Assembly (NCBI GenBank): GCA_027257055.1
Contig: JAPVLO010000380.1
Span: forward strand, 496,001 to 560,000
Source: Cephalopachus bancanus
Lineage: Eukaryota > Chordata > Mammalia > Primates > Tarsiidae
Length of the DNA: 64,000 nt
Direction of reading: 5' to 3'
Position numbers and translations under genes: made by a program. Of this stretch, positions 53,135-64,000 are shown piece after piece; position 1 is the first letter of the stretch; the number at the start of each line of letters is the position of its first letter. A model generated the notes under the pieces. The model searched no databases. It saw only the letters and a list, made by a program, of their open reading frames with translations, and was not told the origin of the DNA.

Positions 53135-53566
53135 AGAAAAACTTGCAGAAATGAATACTAAAAAAAGGATAAATTTTAGTGTAGGCATTTTAGTGTATGC
53201 AAGCTATAAGTTAATTTTAAAGGAGGAAGATGATCCAAGAGAGAAGCAAATGCAGAAAGAAAAGAAGGATAACTGAAAGGGTAACATACTCATGTACAAA
53301 TACAAAATAATGTTGCTTACAATAATAGCAAAACTTGTAGAGTTAAAAATATATGTAAAAGGTATACAACCATAACACGGAGGAAGGAGAGGGCTTAATA
53401 TTGAGCTGATCTAGAGTTAGAACATCATCAGGAAGTGCTAAAAATAACTTGGTCTTAGATTACAGTAAAATAAGAACACATAGAATCTCTAGGGTAACCA
53501 CTAAAAAAGTGAAACAAAGAATAACTAAAAAGTTATCACACAGACATAATACAAAATTAAAATTCT

Positions 53567-53857
53567 TTTTTTTTTTGAGTTGGAGTCTCACTCTGTCACC
53601 CAGACTGGAGTGCAGTGGCTGCTCCCGGCCACTGCAGCCTCGACCTGCTGGGCTCTGGCGATCCTTCTGCCTCAGCCTTCCAAGTAGCTGGAACTTCAGG
53701 TGTGCACTACCATGCCCGGCTCATTTTTTGGGGTTTATTGTAGAGATGAGGTCTCGCCAAATTGCCCAGGCGGGTCTCGAACCCGCAGGCTCAGGCAATC
53801 CACTCACCTCAGCCTCCCAAAGCACGGGATTACAGGCTGAGCCACCGAAGCCAGCTC
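53567..53857 (-). repeat. Alu, antisense
   Basis: Flanked by caaaattaaaattct on both sides. Confidence 0.9.
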
Positions 53858-53899
53858 AAAATTAAAATTCTAATTCTTTTTTTAAGGGCAAGAAAAGGA

Positions 53900-56560
53900 G
53901 ATAATGGGCATAAAACAGGTGTCACAAGTAGAAAAAAAAATTCCGGTAAGTTTGTGTATATAAAGGCTAATATATAAGTAGTTCATTTACATTAAATATA
54001 AATGAACTGGATTCATCAAATAAAAGACTAAAACTGTCAGTTAAATGAAACAAATAAATTCCAACTACATATTCTGCCTACAAGAGTCACCGTTAAGGGC
54101 ACAGAGAGGTTGAAAATAAAATAAAGCAAACCACAGGAACTCTTAACTGAAAGAAAATGCATTGCTATATCAATGTCAAACAAAGCGAACCTAAGAAGAT
54201 AGAAGTAAGGTTTTGTCTAGCTATTTAGTGGGAGAGGAAAAAAAAAAGTAGAAGCAAGGAATTAGTAAGGAGCAGAAATCAATGTAAAAGGGGAGGGAAA
54301 GGTATAATAGGAAAAATTAGTAAAACTAAAAGCTGGACTTTAAAAAATACTCATAAAATTGATATGCTCATATTATTACAGATCAATGACACAGATTAAA
54401 TTTGTAGCCATTACTAATATAAGAAATGAAAAAATCATAATGATAGATTTCACAGATGTTAAAAATATATCAAAAGGATATTGTGAGCATGTTTATGTTT
54501 ATAAACGTGAAAACTTAAATAAAATAGACAAAATCCTTACCAAATACATTACATCTGACAGAAAAAAAATAGTGAAACTGAATAGTTTCATATCTACTAA
54601 AGATATTTAATGTATGGCTTCACATATATTTTTCCAAACATTAAGGAAGAAAACATAAATTTTATGCCAACTCTTTCAAATACTTGAAAAAAGAATACAT
54701 ATCAACTCATGTCATGAGGCCAACATAGTTCTTATACAAAAAGCAGATGTAAGAAAAACTACAAGCCATACTACTACATGAATATAGATGCAAAAATTCA
54801 AAATGAAATGAAGCAAATTGAATTTGGTAATGTATAAAAAGGATAATACATTATAACAAAATGAGATTATTCCAGGAACCTAAGTTTTGCTTAGCATTTT
54901 ACATTAACAGGATAAAAGTAAAAAATTCACTTGTGACCAACTAAATATATGCAAAAAATATTTTAAAAAGCACATGATAAAACCCAACATTCATTCATAA
55001 TAAAAAAAATCTTGCCAAATGAGAAATAGAAAATAATTTCTTTAATTTGTTAGAGAACATTCCCCTTCCAAAAAATTTAGAGCAAATATCATACCTAGCA
55101 ATGAAATATTGAAAGTGCCCCCAGAGACCAGGAATGAGGCAAGTTTGAACAAAAATATCACTTTTCACAGACTGCATGGTTGCAGATATGGAAAGATCCA
55201 AAGACACCTACAGACAACTACATTTAATAAGTAGATTTGGCAAGGGCACTGGACATAAAGGTCAATATGCAAAAATCAATTGTATTTTCAAGAATTAGAA
55301 ATAAACTTATTTAAAGTGATTTAAAAAATACAATTTACAGTGCCATCAAAATTATCAAATACCTAGAAGTAAGTGTAACAAAAAAAATTGCAAGGTCACT
55401 ACATTTAATACCATAAAGCATTATCACAAAAATTAAAGATATAAGTCTTCATTTGGAAGACTTCATATTTTAAAACTAGAAAATCTCCCCAAATTGATTT
55501 ATAAATTATATGTAATCCATTCAAACTACTATCAGGCTCCTGTGACATACTTATTTTCAAATTAACATGGAAATATAAAGGACGATAAGTAACTGTACAA
55601 TCTTGAGATGAAAAACAAAGCAGGAAAACTTAGAGCTTTGGAACACTTACAGCAAGTTCTGTTACTGAGCTATAGTAAACAATATAGCATTTGTACAGGA
55701 ATTAACCAAGGGGAACAGAGTACAAAGTCAAGAAACAGACTTCTGCATAAAATAAATGATCCCCTGATTTATGGAAAAGCTGATGTTGTAATGCAGTGGG
55801 GAAATTATGATCATTTTGGATACTAGATTGGTTTGCTATTCACATAAAAAATATTTATATGTCCTGATCTTAACATCTAACTCTCATTGTGTACAAGAAA
55901 TTGGTTTCTGATTGACTACAAATTTAAATGCTATGTTTCCAAAGGAGAATATTGTAGTAGGCAAATATTTCTTAAATACAAAAGTACTTATAAAAAGTTA
56001 ATAAATTAGACTACATTAAAATTAAGAATTTGCTCATCAAAAAGCACCATTAATGGAGCAAAAAGGCAACACGATGAGTGGGAGAAAATATTTGTAATAC
56101 ATATGCCCGATAAAGAATTCAAATCCCCAGCTGGGCTTGGTGGCTCAGCCTGTAATCCCGCACCTTTGGGAGGCTGAGGTGAGTGGATTGCCTGAGCCCG
56201 CGGGTTCGAGACCCACCTGGGCAGGTGAGACCTCATTTCTACAATAAATCAAAAAATTAGCCAGGTGTGGTAGCGCGCGCCTGTAGTTCCAGCTAGTTGG
56301 GAGGCTGAGGCGGAAGGATCGCTGGAGCCCAGCAGGTCGAGGCTGCGGTGGCCGGAAGCAGCCACTGCACTCCAGTCTGGGCGACTCCAACTCAAAAAAA
56401 AAAAAAAGAATTCAAATCCCCTATAGATAAGAAACTCCAAGTCAACATAAAAAATGACAGACAACTGAATTGACAAATGAGACAAATTATTGGACAAGCA
56501 TTTCCATAAATAAGATATCCTAATGACAAGTAAGTATTTTTTAAAATGCTGCATTTTGGT
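53900..56560 (+). repeat. Old L1 ORF2 tract, Alu inserted
   Basis: A-rich sequence carrying ORF2 text: attctgcctacaagagtcac, aaaagctggactttaaaaaa, aaattatcaaatacctagaa. An Alu is inserted at 56129-56406. Many stops. Confidence 0.6.
56129..56406 (+). repeat. Alu
   Basis: Perfect duplication agaattcaaatcccc at 56114-56128 and 56407-56421; inserted in old L1. 56560-57290 unassigned. Confidence 0.92.
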
Positions 56561-57289
56561 TCAGGATAAGACAGAATAGACACATTTCTTTGTATTTCTT
56601 CTGCAAGTTTTAATACAAGTTTAAAAAAAACTCTAGACATAACACATAAAACAAACATAAGATTTTAAAAGGTGGAGAGAAGAAGGTGAATTGGTCAGAG
56701 ACCTTAAAACTCAAGAAAGAACACAACAGTGAATTCCCTGGGTTTTCTCTTTGCATCTTATATTTCCCAGGTTGATATTTGTGAAATGCATAACCCAGAA
56801 ACACCAATAATACAGACAAATTAGCTCCAAGCAGAGTTAAATCTCTCTAGTCAAAACACCAAGAAAACAGTGGTCTAGAAGGACAGAAAGCATATTGATA
56901 ATAATTGTCCTAAATCCTACCAAACACCACACATACAAAATATGGATCCCTTTTTCTGTCAGTGGAAGCCAAACAGGAATCCTGATCTTTCACTTCTGCT
57001 CAGCAATACTGAGACGCTTCACTCCTACTCCATGGTGTCAGTGGAAGCCAAGTGGAAAATCTGAACTTCCATATCCACTCAGTGGTAACAAAGCACTCCT
57101 CTTCTCCAAAACAGATGCTAAGGAGGAGCCTGGATATTCACATCTGTCCAGCAGTATTAAAGCATCCTTCCATCTTCCCACTGGGGCAGTATCAGCAGAA
57201 CCCACATGGAGAGCCTGGATTTCCAGTCCCACCCAGGGATAACGAGGTAGTGCTCTCATTCCCTTATCATAGTATCACTGAAACTACAC

Positions 57290-57900
57290 TAAAATAGAAG
57301 ATTTAAATAAGATCCAGGGTCTCATAATATACTCAAAATGCCCATGACACAATAGAAGATCACTGATCGTACCAAGAACCAGGAAATGAGAAAAGACACT
57401 CATCACACAAAAACCAAGATGACACAAATGCTGACATTATCTAACAAAGATTGTAAAGCAGCCATCATGAACATACATTATCAAGTAATTGAACACATTT
57501 TAAACAAATAAAAACATGTACAAATGTCAGGGAGAAAAAAGATATAAAGAAGGACCAAATGGAAATTTAGAACTGAAAAATATAATAATTTAAATACATT
57601 CTCTGGATGGGCTCAACAGCAGAATGGAGATGACAGAGGAAAGAGTCAATGAATTTGAAGATAGATCATCACAAGTTTTTTAAATTGAACAATGGGGAGA
57701 AAATGGGCTGAAAAAGAAATGGACAGAGATTCAGAAACTTGTGGTACAATAAATAACAAATAACATTTTCAAGTGCTGAAAGAACTGTTAACCACTAATT
57801 TTATACCCCGTTAAAATATCCTCAGGGATGAAGTGGAAATAAAAACATTTGTTGTCAAAACATAAACAAATAAAGGTGATCCGGAAGAAACAGAAAACCT
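57290..57900 (+). repeat. Old L1/HAL1 ORF1-type tract
   Basis: Contains ggaccaaatggaaatttaga, ctggatgggctcaacagcag and tttataccccgttaaaatat, typical ORF1-region text in old L1/HAL1. Confidence 0.55.
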
Positions 57901-57921
57901 GAATGAATTATTATCTAGAGA

Positions 57922-58662
<741 letters not shown>

Positions 58663-58699
58663 AGAAACAGTGAGGTAATCAAGGTCAACATCAACAGTG

Positions 58700-60050
58700 A
58701 TTAATCGAACCAATATTCCTCAAAACTGTCCAGGTCATCAAAAACAAGAAAAGTCTTTGAAACTATCACAGTCAAGAGGAGCCCAAGGACACATGACTAC
58801 TAAATGTAATGTGGCATCCTGGATGGGATCCTGGAACAGATAAAGGGCATTAGGCAACAACTGAGGAAATTTAAATAAAGTATTGACTTTAGCTAATACC
58901 AATTAATCAATATTGTAACAAATATGGTAACAAATATACCATAATAATGTGAGATGTTGATAATAGGAGACCCTGGGCACAGGTTATATGGGAGCTCTTT
59001 GTACTAATTTCTTTATTTTTCTGTAAATCCAAAACTGTTCAAAATATTGTATTTTTATTAATAAAAAATCAGCTATCATAATACATTTACGCAATAAACT
59101 AGAGTAGAATAATATGATTACATCAATAAATATCTAAAAAGGTATTCCTAATCTTTTAAAACTTGTTCAAGTAAAATGCTTAAACATGATAGCAATTATT
59201 TTCCAAGAGAAAGCTTTATATTAAAGTGAAACACAGAGCCAATTTTCTTAAAGTCAGTTTCAGATTAGAAGTGTCATCTATCACCTCTTATTGAGCATTT
59301 TTTTGGAAATTCTACTCAACACAATTAGACCAAAATTGAAATAATCAATTTAAATATTGGAAAATTGGCAAAACCATCCAAGATATGTTAGGAAAACAAA
59401 AACCCTTAAATTAATGAGTAAATTTGATTAAATAGTTGCATATATTTTCTCTATTAATAAAAGTCAGAAATGAAAATGGAAAAACATCTCTTTAAATAGA
59501 GCTAAATTTAGCATGAAATAAATTTAAAATGAGACATGAGTTTAACTTGAATAAAATCTTACAGAGGACCTAAAAACTGAATAGATTGAATAGATGATAT
59601 ATCTGAATGAGAGACTTCATATCATAGAAATACAAATCCTCCTAACAATAATAATATATGATTATTACTGCAGTTCTAACAATGAGTTGAAAGCTAGCTA
59701 AAAAGATTTCAAACTTTATATTGAAAAATAAATGTTTGAGAATAACCAAGACACTAAGAAAAAGAATAAGAGAATTGCCTTTAAAGTCACTATATGGTGG
59801 AGAATGCTATATATAGAGAATCCTATACCTGTGTATATATATAATCTAATGTTAAAACCTTAGAAAGACCAAAGGATCAGGGTCATATTCAGTCACACAA
59901 AGGTCCCTTAAAAAAAGATTAAGGCTATTCTCTCATATTCTCTCAATCAAATAATAAAACCTCTAGGAAGTTTTAAAATATTGTCGTTCAGATCTCAGCA
60001 GGAGCTCAAGATAGTGAAGGGTTTATCCAGAGAGATTTATAGTGTCTTTC
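58700..60050 (+). repeat. Old L1 3' UTR followed by AT-rich L1-like sequence
   Basis: 58700-59070 matches an old L1 3' UTR (gtgagatgttgataatagg, tttctgtaaatccaaaactg). The AT-rich sequence after it resembles degraded ORF2 but cannot be assigned firmly. From 60050 to 60725 I see nothing I recognise. Confidence 0.45.
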
Positions 60051-60725
60051 ATTTAATAAAGTTAACTCCAATAAAATTCACACAGAGAGAGAAAAAAGAC
60101 CCACACATTGTTTTTTTTTTTTGGTGAGAAATTTGTGTCACTTTGAACCGGAAAAGACAGAACCAGTAAAAAAAGAAAAGGGACTGCTGGAAACATAAAA
60201 GTAAAGCTTCATATTTCAGGGAAGGGAGCATCTGATGCTCCCTTTCCTGAAAAAAAAAAGATAAATGATTCAGAGGGCAAAATCAAGAGTCAAAAGGGTG
60301 GAGCCAAAAAGCATAGAGAATTATTTTTGGCAGGAATAGGACTGAGTTCTAATCAAGGATCTTCCAACACTATGAAACACTATGGACCAGTAACACCTGT
60401 GTGCCTATTTGCCTCTTTTTTGGACATGAGTGTGCATAGAAGTTATCTTGTGCCTGTTCTCCTACTGTATGCTGGATGTGGAAGCTAAGCAGATATCTTG
60501 TTTCTTCAGTTTCAGAAGTCCACAGATCAAGAGGAACTGTATTCAGGGAGATGTACGTAAGAAACTACAACTGAGGTGTCTCAACCATACCTGAACCTGA
60601 TTTAGATGATGAGATTCTGGACTTTGAGCTGATGCTATGAGGTGAGACTTTCAGAACTCCCAGAGAGGTGTGAATACATTTTCCATGTGGGAGGGACATG
60701 AATCACCGAGGATCAGAGGATGAAT

Positions 60726-61290
60726 TGTAGTAGGCAGCTTTCTAAGATGGTCCCCAATGAGCTCCACTTCTTGATATTCAACCCCTTGTGTAATCTCATC
60801 TATTTAGGTGTGGTCTGGATTTACTCACTTGCTTCCAATGAATAGAATATGGGAAACTATACAGCTCTGAAATATCACCTCCAAGACTAAGTTAGAAAAG
60901 ACTGTGGTTTTTGTCTTACACAAGCCCTCTTGCTTGCTCACTTTAATGAAGCCATGTTGTAAGCTGCCCAATGGAGAAGCCTATGTGATAAGAAACAGAG
61001 GGAAGCCTCCAGCCAACAGCTTTTGAGAAACTGAGACTTTAGTCCAGTAACCCACGTTGAATCTTGCCAACAACCACATGAGAGTACATGGAAGCAGATC
61101 TACACCTGGTCAAGCCTTAAGATAACTGCAGTCTTGCTGACACCTTGATTACAGCCTTGTGAGAGAACTGGAGCCAGATGACCCAGCCAGGTTGTGTCCA
61201 GATTCCTGACCCAAAGAATCTATGAGCTAATATAAGCTGGGGTTTTAAGTCATTGAGTTTTGGAGTAATTTGTTATGTGACAATAGTGTG
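60726..61290 (+). repeat. MLT1-like LTR
   Basis: Begins with TAGTAGGCAGCTTTCTAAGA and TGGTCCCCAATGA and ends with AAGTCATTGAGTTTTGGAGT plus AATTTGTTATG, typical of MLT1 LTRs. From 61280 a second old repeat (aaattacccccaaaatagca...) runs to about 61600. Confidence 0.55.
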
Positions 61291-61598
61291 TAACAAATTA
61301 CCCCCAAAATAGCAGCTTGAAACAACAAACTTTTATTATCTCAGAGCTTTGGAGAGTCAGAAACACAGTTGCAGCTTAGCTGGGTGTTTCTGGCTCAGGA
61401 TGTCTCACAAAGCTGTAGTCAAGCTGCCTGCCTGGGTTGCATCTGTATCATCTCAAGGTTTGACCTGGCCTGGAGAATACACTTCCAAGTTCACTCATAT
61501 GGTTGTTGGCAGGCCAGACGCTTTAGGTTTTTTTCCATAGAGGTTTCTCCATAGGGCTGCCTCACAACATGGCAGTTGGCTTCACCCCAGAATAAGTG

Positions 61599-61604
<6 letters not shown>

Positions 61605-61650
<46 letters not shown>
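61605..61650. repeat. (GA)n microsatellite
   Basis: About 46 bp of uninterrupted GA repeat in non-coding sequence. From 61830 to 63327 no gene or repeat was recognised. Confidence 0.95.
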
Positions 61651-61652
<2 letters not shown>

Positions 61653-63341
61653 CAAGACTGTAGAATTATTTTTATGGTCTATTCTCAGAAGTGACTTACT
61701 ATTGCTTCTGCCTATGAAGTTGGTCACACAGATCACAGATCAAACTTAATTACAATGTTGGAGGGTACTACACAAGGATATAAATACTAGATGGCAAGGA
61801 TCTTTGGGGGCCATCTTGGAGGCTGACTGCCATGCTTCCTCTATCAATTTATTTTCTTCCCATTAGTTTTATCTAAGACTCGGCCAACCTGCCAAAGACT
61901 ACTTTCTCCAGCCTCCTTTGCAGCTAGATTTGGTTGTGACTACATTCTGACCAAACACATGTATGGAATAAAATCCTATCACTTTGTGTTCATGCTTTTT
62001 CTCCTTTTTTCCCATACCACAGGCTGGGACATGGGCATAGTGAGATTATGCAGTTAACACCCCAAGGAATAGCAAAGGAGCCAAAAAGGAACTTGGTTCC
62101 TTGAATTACTTCATGTGTTAAATCAGCCTAAATCACGTGAACTTCCTTCCAGTTTTGGATTTTGAGAGACATAAATGTTCTATTTTTTTAAGCCCATATT
62201 TGATTATTTTTAAGCAGTTGAATATCCTAATAGACACTACAATTAATCCACTGTAGAACTGACCCAGGTAAATTCAGACTACAGAATCCAGAAATAAATC
62301 AAGAATAGTTCAGAATGTAAGACAAAGGAATGATAATTCATCTTAATGAGGAAGTGACAGTTTAATAAATTATCCTATTGATATTACCAGACAATGTTAC
62401 TTAAAGTAAGAGGCATTCTTTCCGACTGTGATGCCAACCTTGCTGCCCATTACAGTAATTATGCTCACCTTCCCTCTGACATTTAAGAGCTGTCATGTGG
62501 CCCATACTGTGCTGGAATCCTATTGCCCCATTGCCAACAGAGAGTCCAGTTCTGTAACAGCATCCCTGCTATTCTCCCTGACCTTCAGAAGACAGTCACT
62601 ACAATGCTTCTCAGTGATACTGCTGCCCTCTCACCAGCACCTTCTTAGCTTCTTGGTAAATGGAATGTCTTTTTGAACTTGTTGTCCAAAGTTTTGACAT
62701 ATCTATTTCATTTAATGTGGGCCATTGATTTTTCCAAGCTTCCAGAGCCTTCCAGCAGTATATTAAAGCTTCATCGTGGGGCTCATGGCAGGTGTTAACT
62801 CCTGTGTTATATTAAAGTTCCCCCCCCATATTGAGAAGCTCTTCCTGATTTAGCCTTACATTCTACCCCCATCTCAACCCCTAGCTATCAGGATCCACTC
62901 CTAGATACACTCTACCAGTTATCCTAATGCCTATTATTTAGGTCCGAAAGCTCCTTCACATGTAATCTCTCCTGCCTTCAGCAGGCTGAGCGCTTCCTCA
63001 GGTAGATCAGAGTAACCTGAGATTCCACTCTAGTTAATAATCTTGTAGCCAGGGATTGAGATGAGGGCAGAGCCTTAGGAGGACCAGTGCTCTCTTGTAA
63101 GACTTCGGGCTTCAAGAAAATGGAGAAGTCTCTGTCTTCTAACAAGACAGAATGTGTTAATTTTGACACATTCCAGAAGTTTGGGGAAATATGGACATTC
63201 AAAGTAGTCAGATCCATCTATCCAGATATCCCTATCCCAACTCACATGGTCCCATTCTTTCTCTATCAGGTCCACGACTTTGACACAGGACACTTGTCTT
63301 GACTAGGTAGTATTTAGCTTTCTGTGAAGGTCTATCACTCT

Positions 63342-63599
63342 TTTTTTTTTTTTTTGAGTTGGAGTCTCACTCTGACACCCACACTGGAGTGCAGTGGCTG
63401 CTCCCAGCCACCGCAGCCTCGACCTGCTGGGCTCCGGCGATGCTTCCGCCTCAGCCTTCCAAGTAGCTGGAACTACAGGTGTGCACGACCACGCCCAGCT
63501 AATTTTTTGATTTATTGTAGAGATGAGGTCTCGCCAAGTTGCCCAGGCGGGTCTCGAACCTGCGGGCTCAGGCAATCCACTCACCTTCCCAAGGCGCAG
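63342..63599 (-). repeat. 5'-truncated Alu, antisense
   Basis: ggtctatcactctt and ggtctgtcactctt flank it. 63615-64000 holds nothing recognised. Confidence 0.88.
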
Positions 63600-64000
63600 G
63601 GTCTGTCACTCTTACAGTTAAGTCCTATGCCTGTTCATCAGTTGTGTGGCCCCCAGCTATAGGAGACAGTCTCTTCAAATCATGCAATGATGCCCTCTAA
63701 TGCTCATCTGAGGGGGGATGCAAAAAACCCAGAATTATCTTTTTTTAAGACTGATCCCTTAAAGTACAGGCTTCCCCCACTAGGTAAGTGTTCTAGGAAC
63801 CCATCAGCATCTGTGTTCCAGCCAGTGTTGCTGTGTGTCATGATTTGCAAAGAAATGTCCCTAAGTTGTGGCAAAACAGGTGACTGATTCTTCTAAAATG
63901 ACAACACAGCTGCCCATATAGTGCTGAGTGTTCAGCAGTTTTTGGCCAAAAATGGCATGATTCTTATGCTTCACCCTCCCTATCCACCCAGTCTTGCTGA

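Overview
This is mammalian nuclear DNA, almost certainly from a primate. It is packed with Alu SINEs, L1 LINEs, MaLR and other LTRs and simple repeats. Most Alus are neither the standard human type nor the lemur or loris types I know. They share a diagnostic left arm (GGCTCAGCCTGTAATCC, a tRNA-like GCGGGTTCGAGACCCGC, CTACAATAAATCAAAAA), and the younger L1s share a characteristic 3' end (CCCTGAATTGTACCCCACATCTTT). By elimination I infer a tarsier; this is inference and not a database result.

The window holds one protein-coding gene that I can support, on the minus strand from about 49975 to 9158. I assembled it from seven coding exons (49760-49975, 31839-32022, 27421-30684, 22273-22455, 16689-16861, 11941-12057, 9158-9338). 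Together they encode a vinculin/alpha-catenin family protein of about 1435 residues: an N-terminal head bundle, an alpha-catenin-like middle region, a Ser/Thr-rich linker and a vinculin-type tail. Donors, acceptors and phases agree at five of the six junctions. The last junction keeps frame only with a weaker acceptor. I identify the gene as VINAC1 (vinculin/alpha-catenin family member 1), which to my knowledge is named as a pseudogene in human. An open copy in a non-simian primate is the most interesting feature here.

Region by region: 1-9150 lies downstream of the gene and holds Alus, a split L1, LTR fragments, a solo LTR with a 4-bp target duplication and an RPS29 retrocopy. 9158-30684 holds exons 7 to 3, with introns full of Alus and one 1.5-kb L1. 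The first 650 bp of exon 3 are extremely CpG-rich. 31839-32022 is exon 2. 32023-49759 is the 17.7-kb first coding intron, with many Alus, a 2.3-kb L1, an MLT1-type LTR, a palindromic mariner derivative and old L1 pieces. Exon 1 is at 49760-49975. 49976-64000 is upstream or 5'-intronic: old L1, a mariner element with a transposase remnant, an inverted repeat, a MaLR LTR and a (GA)n tract; no promoter or other gene was recognised.

No rRNA, tRNA, CRISPR or bacterial feature is present. All L1 and mariner reading frames are broken.
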